From: Haloplanus aerogenes
GTDB taxonomy: Archaea; Halobacteriota; Halobacteria; Halobacteriales; Haloferacaceae
DNA length: 64,000 nucleotides
Direction of reading: 5' to 3'
Assembly: GCF_003856835.1 (NCBI RefSeq)
Contig: NZ_CP034145.1
Location: 3,348,001-3,412,000, forward strand
In this document: in pieces, positions 58,942-64,000 of the stretch
How positions within the stretch are numbered: the first letter of the stretch is position 1
How the letters are laid out: every line of letters starts with the position of its first letter
Notes under the pieces: generated by a model
The model's database searches: none
Seen by the model: only the letters and a program-made list of their open reading frames with translations
Told to the model about the DNA's origin: nothing
Position numbers and translations under genes: made by a program

Positions 58942-60405
58942 ATGGGCGTAATCGAGGACGTGTACGAGGACCTCGACACGGACGTGGAGTTCGAGGAGTT
59001 CGAGGCCGCCGTCCACGACAAGGTCGAGCAGATGGGAGGGCTCGCCGACGAGGAGACGGCGGCGATGCTCATCGCCCACGAGTTAGAGGACGAGGAGGTG
59101 AGCGGCGTCGCGGACATCGAACCCGGCATGGACGAGGTGAAGTTCCTCGCGAAGGTAGTCGGCGTCGGTGACCTGCGGACGTTCGAACGCGAGGGCGACG
59201 GTGACGACGACGAGGAGGAGGTCGACGAGGGACGCGTCATCAACGTCGAGGTGGCCGACGAGACCGGACAGGTGCGTATCTCCTTCTGGGACCGCATGGC
59301 GCAGTCCGTCGCCGACGGCGAACTCGACGTGGGCGACGTGTTGCGGATCAAGGGCCGACCACAGGAGGGGTACAGCGGCGTCGAAGTGAGCGTCGACCAA
59401 GCGGAGGTCGACGAGGACGCCGACGTGGACGTACAGGTGCAGGACACCTACCGCATCGACGACCTCTCGCTCGGCCTCTCGGACGTGAACCTGCAGGGGC
59501 GAGTGCTGGCGACGGATTCCGTGCGGACCTTCGACCGCGACGACGGGAGCGAGGGTCGCGTCGCCAACCTGACCCTCGGCGACGAGACGGGGCGCGTGCG
59601 GGTGACGCTGTGGGACGAAAAAGCCGACCGGGCCGAAGAACTCGACTCCGGTACGTCGGTCGAAGTCGTCGACGGGTACGTCCGGGAACGCGACGGCGAC
59701 CTCGAACTCCACGTCGGATCGCGCGGCGCAGTCGAAGAGATCGACGACGACATCAGCTACGACCCGGAGACGGACGACATCTCGTCGCTGGAACTCGGCC
59801 AGACGGCCGACCTCGCCGGCGGCGTCATCGAGACCGATCCCAAGCGAACGTTCGACCGCGACGACGGGAGCGAGGGACAGGTGCGGAACGTGCGTATCAA
59901 AGACGAGACGGGCGACATCCGGGTCGCGTTGTGGGGCGAGAAAGCCGACCTCGATATCGACCTCGCGGACTACGTCGTCGTCACCGACGCCGAGATTCAG
60001 GAGGGGTGGCAGGACGACCTGGAGGCCTCCGCCGGGTGGCGTGCGACGGTGACGGTGACCGATCCGCCGAGCGACGCGCCGGGGACCGACGCGAGCGGGT
60101 CGGGGGATACGGCGAACGCGGGCGGCGTGAGTGGGAGTGGCAGTCCCGGCCTCGACGCGTTCGGAGACGAGGGGGCAAGCAGCGCGGACACGGCGACGGG
60201 AGGATCGAGTGCGAACGCGACGACCGCCGACGGCGAGACCGTCCAGTTCACGGGGACGGTCGTGCAAGCAGGGAATCCGGTCGTCCTCGACGACGGGACG
60301 GAGACGCGAAGCGTCGAGACGGACGCCGATCTCCGACTGGGTGAGGAGGTAACCGTCCGCGGACCGATCCACGACGGCCGGATCGACGCGGACGAAGTGT
60401 ACTGA
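58942..60405 (+). CDS. rpa: Replication protein A-like ssDNA-binding protein (multi-OB)
   Basis: This 487-residue protein has an N-terminal acidic helical domain (1-60), then three OB folds (about 70-165, 180-275, 290-385), each opening with a FxxxVxxVGDLRTF or RTFDRDDGSEG-type strand. A Ser/Gly linker (about 405-445) and a C-terminal OB-like segment follow. RPA protects single-stranded DNA in replication and repair. The second and third OB folds share a 25-base identical stretch, the result of domain duplication or gene conversion. The TATA-like CGCTTAACC precedes the start. Confidence 0.9.
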   Translation: MGVIEDVYEDLDTDVEFEEFEAAVHDKVEQMGGLADEETAAMLIAHELEDEEVSGVADIEPGMDEVKFLAKVVGVGDLRTFEREGDGDDDEEEVDEGRVINVEVADETGQVRISFWDRMAQSVADGELDVGDVLRIKGRPQEGYSGVEVSVDQAEVDEDADVDVQVQDTYRIDDLSLGLSDVNLQGRVLATDSVRTFDRDDGSEGRVANLTLGDETGRVRVTLWDEKADRAEELDSGTSVEVVDGYVRERDGDLELHVGSRGAVEEIDDDISYDPETDDISSLELGQTADLAGGVIETDPKRTFDRDDGSEGQVRNVRIKDETGDIRVALWGEKADLDIDLADYVVVTDAEIQEGWQDDLEASAGWRATVTVTDPPSDAPGTDASGSGDTANAGGVSGSGSPGLDAFGDEGASSADTATGGSSANATTADGETVQFTGTVVQAGNPVVLDDGTETRSVETDADLRLGEEVTVRGPIHDGRIDADEVY

Positions 60406-60430
60406 TACTGGTGGTTGTACCGATTTCGAG

Positions 60431-60516
60431 CTATAGTAGCGTTTGGAACTGTTTGCACACCTGATCGCCAGACCGCGTGCGATCAGGTGTGCGATGACTT
60501 ACAAAGGCTACTATAG
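60431..60516. mobile_element. 86-bp palindromic element (candidate MITE or IS end relic)
   Basis: Outer arms CTATAGTAGC (60431-60440) and GCTACTATAG (60507-60516) are perfect. An inner 14-bp pair GCACACCTGATCGC/GCGATCAGGTGTGC lies at 60455-60468 and 60479-60492 around a 10-base loop. The segments between arms are loosely complementary. Nothing in it is coding. Similar palindromes are, as I recall, dispersed in haloarchaeal genomes; that must be checked. It lies between the convergent rpa and surface-protein genes. Confidence 0.55.
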
Positions 60517-60615
60517 TCGTCAGCCCGGAGTGGCGACTAGCTTGCTCGACGTACAGCCGACAGTACGAACGCTCGCGTCGAGGAAGCGGAGAAGGGGGTG
60601 GGCGGGGCGCTGGGT

Positions 60616-62616
60616 TCAGGGGTCGACTTCGTCGTCGTCGACGCCGTCGTTGTTCATCCCGGAGCCGTCGTTGTGGCGGCACTGCTCGGTGTAGAAGCCG
60701 AGGTCGAAGGTGACGGAGTCACCCTGCACCTCGTTGCCGTGGTCGATGGGGAGCCACCACTGGAAGGCGACGTAGTGCACATCGGGAGATTCGGAGTAGC
60801 AGTCCCGACTGGTGTCGGCGCCACCACCCTGCGGAGCGGGCTCGTTGCCGCCGAGTGGCACGCCGTTTCCGGCGGAGAGCGCGTTCAGCACTTCGCGGAG
60901 GGAGCCCTCGATGAACACGTCCTCGTCGTCCTGGTGGACGTTGTCGCCGTCGTCGTACCACGCGCGGGCACGGAGTTTGTCGGCGAGTTCGGGACCGCCC
61001 TGCGTCGGCGGTTCGGGCGTCGGCGTTCCGGGGCTCTCCTGACAGATCTCCGTCTCGAAGTCGGACTCGTTCTCGTTGTAGACGAAGGAGTTGCGGAAGG
61101 AGGTGGTCTCGCCGGGGGCGAGTTCGCCGAGGCTCCACTCGAAGGCGAGGCCGACGTCGCCCGTCCCGCTGTCGGGGTACTGGTCGTCGTTGTTGTAGCC
61201 ACCGTTCCGCCAGCGGCTGAGCGTCGTCGACCAGAAGTCGAGGTCGTGGTTGACACTCAGGTCTTCACCGGTGAAGCCAGCGAACAGTCCCAGCCCCTCG
61301 TCCTCCTGGAAGATGAACTCACACTCCGTCGTCGTATCGAGGTAGTACTCCCCGACCTCACCTCCCGGCGCGTCGATGTCGTAGTCGACGTACTGGGAGA
61401 TGCGGAGGTCGTCGAACGTCGCACCGCTCCCGCTGGGGTTGGTGACCTCGTACTCGACACGCAGGGTCGCCTCGTTCGGATCGAGGGTGACGTTCCGGTC
61501 CACTTCGAGGGTGACCGTCGTTCCACCCGAGGTTTGGACGGGGATCGTGATGGTCGATTCGGCGGTCGTCCCGGCACTAACGGACCCGGGGAAGGGAGTG
61601 TCGAGCGAGCCGTCCTGCTCGGCGTTCGCGAGGGACCCCGTCCCGTCACGGAAGCCGTAGGTTTCGCGATAGAGCGTCCCCACGCCGTTGAAGTCCCAGT
61701 TCGTCCCCTGGACGGTCGTCCCCGATCCGAGTTCGCCGACGTTGACGTCGAGGCTCGAATTGCTGATGTTGATGTCGTACGGGCCGTCGGGATCGGTCGG
61801 GCCCTCACTTCGCTTCGAATCGGTGGCCGAAGCCGCCTTCGAGGCCGCAGCCAGTCCGGCCGTCCCGGCACCCGCCGCCGCGGCGCCTTTCCGGAGCGCC
61901 GAGCGACGGTCGCTCGGGTCGTCGGGGGTGGTAGTGTCCGCCTCCGTCTCCGTCTCCACGCTCGCGTCGCCGTCGTCACCGCCACCGAGCGCCGGCACCG
62001 CACCGAGCAGAGCGAGCGGCCACAGCGACGCCTGTGCCCCGTCCTCGTCGGGGTCGTCGGCTTCGGGTTCGGTGAGACCGTTCTCTGCCTCGTCGACGAG
62101 GCGGCCGTTCATCCAGAGGAGCGCGGGGTTGTCACAGGCGGCGAAGTCGAAGGTGACCTCGCCGAAGTCGCCGGGTTTCACGTCGTCGATGGTGATGACG
62201 GGCGCTTCCATGTCGTCGTCACCGACGTCGGCGAGGGCTTCACAGGGGCCTTCTTCGGACCCCAGCCCGCCCGGTGGGAACTGTTCTTGCCGGGTGGCGT
62301 CCATGAACGCCGTGCGGTCCGAGAAGACGAGTTCGATGGGTCGCCCGTTCGGATCGGCCGCCGGAAGCGAGAGGTCGGGAATCTCGCCGTCCTCGGGCAT
62401 TCTGGCGTAGTCCGTCTCCTCGCCCATCCAGTCCGAATAGTGCTCGTCCCAGCTCACCTTGAGGTCGAGTTCGCCGGCCACCAGCCGGTTGTTTTCGAAC
62501 GATTCCTGATCGCTGAAGTACGCGCTCGTCCCGAGGCCGGCGCCGGCCGACGCCGCGCCGATGGTGCCGAGCGCGGCCAGCGTCTTGCGCCGCGAGATGT
62601 TGAAGTCGTCTTGCAT
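60616..62616 (-). CDS. SipW-type surface protein interrupted by an inserted extracellular domain
   Basis: This 666-residue protein starts NISRRKTLAALGTIGAASAG and AYFSDQESFENN, the camelysin/TasA-like (SipW-dependent type) opening. The first half of that beta domain (1-192) ends at LTEPEADDPDEDG; its second half resumes near 540 (GGPELADKLRARAWYDDG) and ends in EVQGDSVTFDLGFYTEQCRHN. In between, about 350 residues include a hydrophobic piece (ASLWPLALLGAVPALGG) and an internal RR-signal-like segment (DRRSALRKGAAAAGAGTAG), then a beta-rich domain. This looks like insertion of another exported gene into a loop. ATG 62616 is chosen. Confidence 0.8.
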   Translation of the reverse strand: MQDDFNISRRKTLAALGTIGAASAGAGLGTSAYFSDQESFENNRLVAGELDLKVSWDEHYSDWMGEETDYARMPEDGEIPDLSLPAADPNGRPIELVFSDRTAFMDATRQEQFPPGGLGSEEGPCEALADVGDDDMEAPVITIDDVKPGDFGEVTFDFAACDNPALLWMNGRLVDEAENGLTEPEADDPDEDGAQASLWPLALLGAVPALGGGDDGDASVETETEADTTTPDDPSDRRSALRKGAAAAGAGTAGLAAASKAASATDSKRSEGPTDPDGPYDINISNSSLDVNVGELGSGTTVQGTNWDFNGVGTLYRETYGFRDGTGSLANAEQDGSLDTPFPGSVSAGTTAESTITIPVQTSGGTTVTLEVDRNVTLDPNEATLRVEYEVTNPSGSGATFDDLRISQYVDYDIDAPGGEVGEYYLDTTTECEFIFQEDEGLGLFAGFTGEDLSVNHDLDFWSTTLSRWRNGGYNNDDQYPDSGTGDVGLAFEWSLGELAPGETTSFRNSFVYNENESDFETEICQESPGTPTPEPPTQGGPELADKLRARAWYDDGDNVHQDDEDVFIEGSLREVLNALSAGNGVPLGGNEPAPQGGGADTSRDCYSESPDVHYVAFQWWLPIDHGNEVQGDSVTFDLGFYTEQCRHNDGSGMNNDGVDDDEVDP

Positions 62617-62973
62617 CGTATGCCACTCCCCTCTCGGGGACGCCCACCGGTGGCGTCGAACCACCACCGGTCGCCGGCCACCCGAGTGAGACAGTCTTGT
62701 TACATACACCTATACCCATAGCTAATCACCACTTTCAGGAGGTTAACGCACGATTTTGTGGAATAATTACCGATTATCCAGTTTGATGAAACGACGAACC
62801 ACGGCCGAAATCGAAAGACTGCGTCGCCATACATCTAAACGACAATTAAACTACAACTATGCGTGACACTTCTGGCGAGGATCGACGCGCAGACAGTACC
62901 GGCGAGCGGAATGGGGCACAGGGTCGCTCGGCTGACGGAAAGGATTATACGCGCCACGGACACCTATCGGAGT
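62617..62973. promoter_or_regulatory. Divergent promoter region between surface protein and histone genes
   Basis: These 357 bases hold no credible gene. They are AT-rich near 62700-62860 (several TATA-like boxes, one serving the minus-strand surface protein). The histone TATA (GGATTATACGCGCC, 62942-62955) is about 27 bases before the histone ATG, suggesting a leaderless histone transcript. Confidence 0.55.
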
Positions 62974-63405
62974 ATGAGTGTCGAGTTACCGTTCGCCCCG
63001 GTAGACACGATCATCCGTCGGAACGCGGGTGACCTGCGGGTGAGTGCGGGTGCGGCGGAGGAACTCGCCCGTCGCATCCAGCACCACGGGGCGGATCTCG
63101 CCGTCGACGCGGCCGAACGAGCGACGGCGGACGGGCGGAAGACGCTGATGGCCGCCGACTTCGGCGTGGAGCAGGTGGTCGACCGGGACGACCTCGAACT
63201 CCCGGTGGCGCCGGTCGATCGCATCGCTCGCCTCGAAATCGACGGGCACTACCGCGTCTCGATGGACGCGCGGATCGCGCTCGCCGACATCCTGGAGGAT
63301 TACGCCGATAACGTCGCCGCCGCGGCGGCGACACTCGCCAATCATGCCGATCGGCGGACTATCCAGGCGGAGGATATCGAGACGTACTTCGCACTCTTCG
63401 AATAG
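62974..63405 (+). CDS. hstA: Archaeal doublet histone
   Basis: This 143-residue protein has two fused histone folds: residues about 1-70 (LPFAPVDTIIRRNAGDLRVS, ELARRIQHHG, KTLMAADFG) and about 75-143 (LPVAPVDRIARLEIDGHYRV, ADRRTIQAEDI). Haloarchaeal histones have this end-to-end fused form and act more as gene regulators than DNA packers. The HDAC gene begins at the next base after the TAG. Confidence 0.95.
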   Translation: MSVELPFAPVDTIIRRNAGDLRVSAGAAEELARRIQHHGADLAVDAAERATADGRKTLMAADFGVEQVVDRDDLELPVAPVDRIARLEIDGHYRVSMDARIALADILEDYADNVAAAAATLANHADRRTIQAEDIETYFALFE

Positions 63406-64000
63406 ATGCAGTTTGGCTACAGCGAGGCCTGTCTCGACCACGACACCGGCGCCCGACATCCGGAGACGGCCGACCGACTGCGAGCCATCCGCCAGCAACT
63501 CGCGCGGCGCCACGGCGTCGAGTACGTCGACGCCGATCCGGCCTCGGTCGACGCCGTCACCGCCGTCCACGACAACGACTACGTCGACGAATTCCGCGAG
63601 TTCTGTACCGATGGCGGCGGCAACTGGGACGCCGACACCGTCGCTTCAGAGGGGACGTGGAAGGCCGCCCTCGCGAGCGCCGGCCTCGCCCAGTGGGCGG
63701 CGGAGCGCGCCCTCGCCGGCGACGACGGGCGCGAGACCCCCTTCTCTATCGGCCGCCCGCCCGGCCACCACGCCGTCGAAGCCGACGCCATGGGCTTCTG
63801 TTTCTTCAACAACGCCGGCGTCGCGGCCCAGCACGCCCTCGACGACGGTGGCGCCGACCGCGTCGCCATCTTCGACTGGGACGTCCACCACGGCAACGGC
63901 ACGCAGGATATCTTCTACGACCGGGGCGACGTGTTCTATGCCTCGATCCACGAACAGGGACTGTTCCCCGGAACCGGCGACGTGAACGAAATCGGGACCG
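63406..64000 (+). CDS. Histone deacetylase-family amidohydrolase (cut by window edge)
   Basis: At least 198 residues of an HDAC/AcuC-fold zinc hydrolase are visible. The start is MQFGYSEACLDHDTGARHPE; RPPGHHAVEADAMGFCFFNN gives the active-site histidines, and FDWDVHHGNGTQDIFY the zinc Asp and His. It directly follows the histone stop with no spacer, so the genes are cotranscribed. It may deacetylate proteins or small molecules. The C-terminus lies outside the window. Confidence 0.93.
   Translation, partial: MQFGYSEACLDHDTGARHPETADRLRAIRQQLARRHGVEYVDADPASVDAVTAVHDNDYVDEFREFCTDGGGNWDADTVASEGTWKAALASAGLAQWAAERALAGDDGRETPFSIGRPPGHHAVEADAMGFCFFNNAGVAAQHALDDGGADRVAIFDWDVHHGNGTQDIFYDRGDVFYASIHEQGLFPGTGDVNEIGT

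Noticed and set aside
59520-59890. 25-base identical repeat inside the rpa gene
   Set aside because: It lies at the same place in two successive OB folds (RTFDRDDGSEG) and is explained by domain duplication, not by a mobile repeat.

Overview
The window is a chromosomal segment of an extremely halophilic archaeon (class Halobacteria). Three things show this: high GC, acidic proteins throughout, and archaeal information-processing genes (TBP, aIF1A, primase large subunit, Hjc, RFC, RPA, SRP54, a doublet histone, G10 tRNA methyltransferase). Typical haloarchaeal secretion signals are also present: twin-arginine lipoproteins, a PGF-CTERM anchor and a SipW-type surface protein. Several neighbourhoods match Haloferax volcanii gene order as I remember it (rfcC-pssD; azf with rpa, histone and HDAC nearby). 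The genus cannot be fixed from the sequence.

Layout. 0-5.9 kb: RIO1 kinase (cut by the left edge), a HicBA toxin-antitoxin pair, aIF1A, TyrRS, a membrane protein, a DUF460 nuclease-like protein and a universal stress protein. 5.9-9.2 kb: RNase Z, a SnoaL-like protein, then rfcC-pssD. 9.2-13.5 kb: a TAXI-type TRAP transporter operon. 13.5-20.3 kb: TrmG10, TBP, small membrane proteins, a CPBP protease, HisG and two lipoproteins. 20.3-27.9 kb: methylthioadenosine/SAH deaminase and SAH hydrolase (SAM recycling) around a receiver-PAS protein, then Hjc, a SWIM protein and PriL. 27.9-33 kb: a heme-copper oxidoreductase operon (small subunit, CuA subunit II fused to a halocyanin, subunit I, heme O synthase) and a companion membrane protein. 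33-43 kb: surface and membrane proteins, a RelBE-like module, tRNA-Arg(UCU) with an intron, UPF0200/UPF0201, a gamma-carbonic-anhydrase-like protein, YjbQ, a split MgtE and SRP54. 43-55 kb: lipoproteins, tRNA-Val, a soluble chemotaxis transducer, an ABC exporter, a hybrid histidine kinase, ArfB- and MptD-like enzymes, NAD-dependent glucose-6-phosphate dehydrogenase and microproteins. 55-58.2 kb: a low-GC pentapeptide-repeat channel gene between repeats derived from tRNA-Arg(GCG), ending in a dense hairpin array. 58.3-64 kb: lipoprotein, RPA, a palindromic element, a chimeric surface protein, histone and HDAC (cut by the right edge).

Two signals stand out. First, subunit I of the heme-copper operon carries Gln where oxygen reductases carry the cross-linked active-site Tyr. 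The operon and the next gene each have a perfect CGAA-N4-TTCG palindrome at almost the same distance from their starts, the motif known from haloarchaeal denitrification promoters. Together these suggest a nitric oxide reductase with a tethered blue-copper donor. Second, all three tRNA genes are followed by partial copies of their own 3' end interleaved with perfect hairpins. Beyond these lie accessory genes: a toxin-antitoxin pair, an orphan membrane protein and the pentapeptide channel. No integrase is present. One hairpin pair shows a compensatory base change, so the structure itself appears to be maintained.

I saw no rRNA, CRISPR array or intact transposase. At least seven convergent gene pairs overlap by 4-6 bases at their stop codons, so the genome is very tightly packed outside the tRNA-linked zones.
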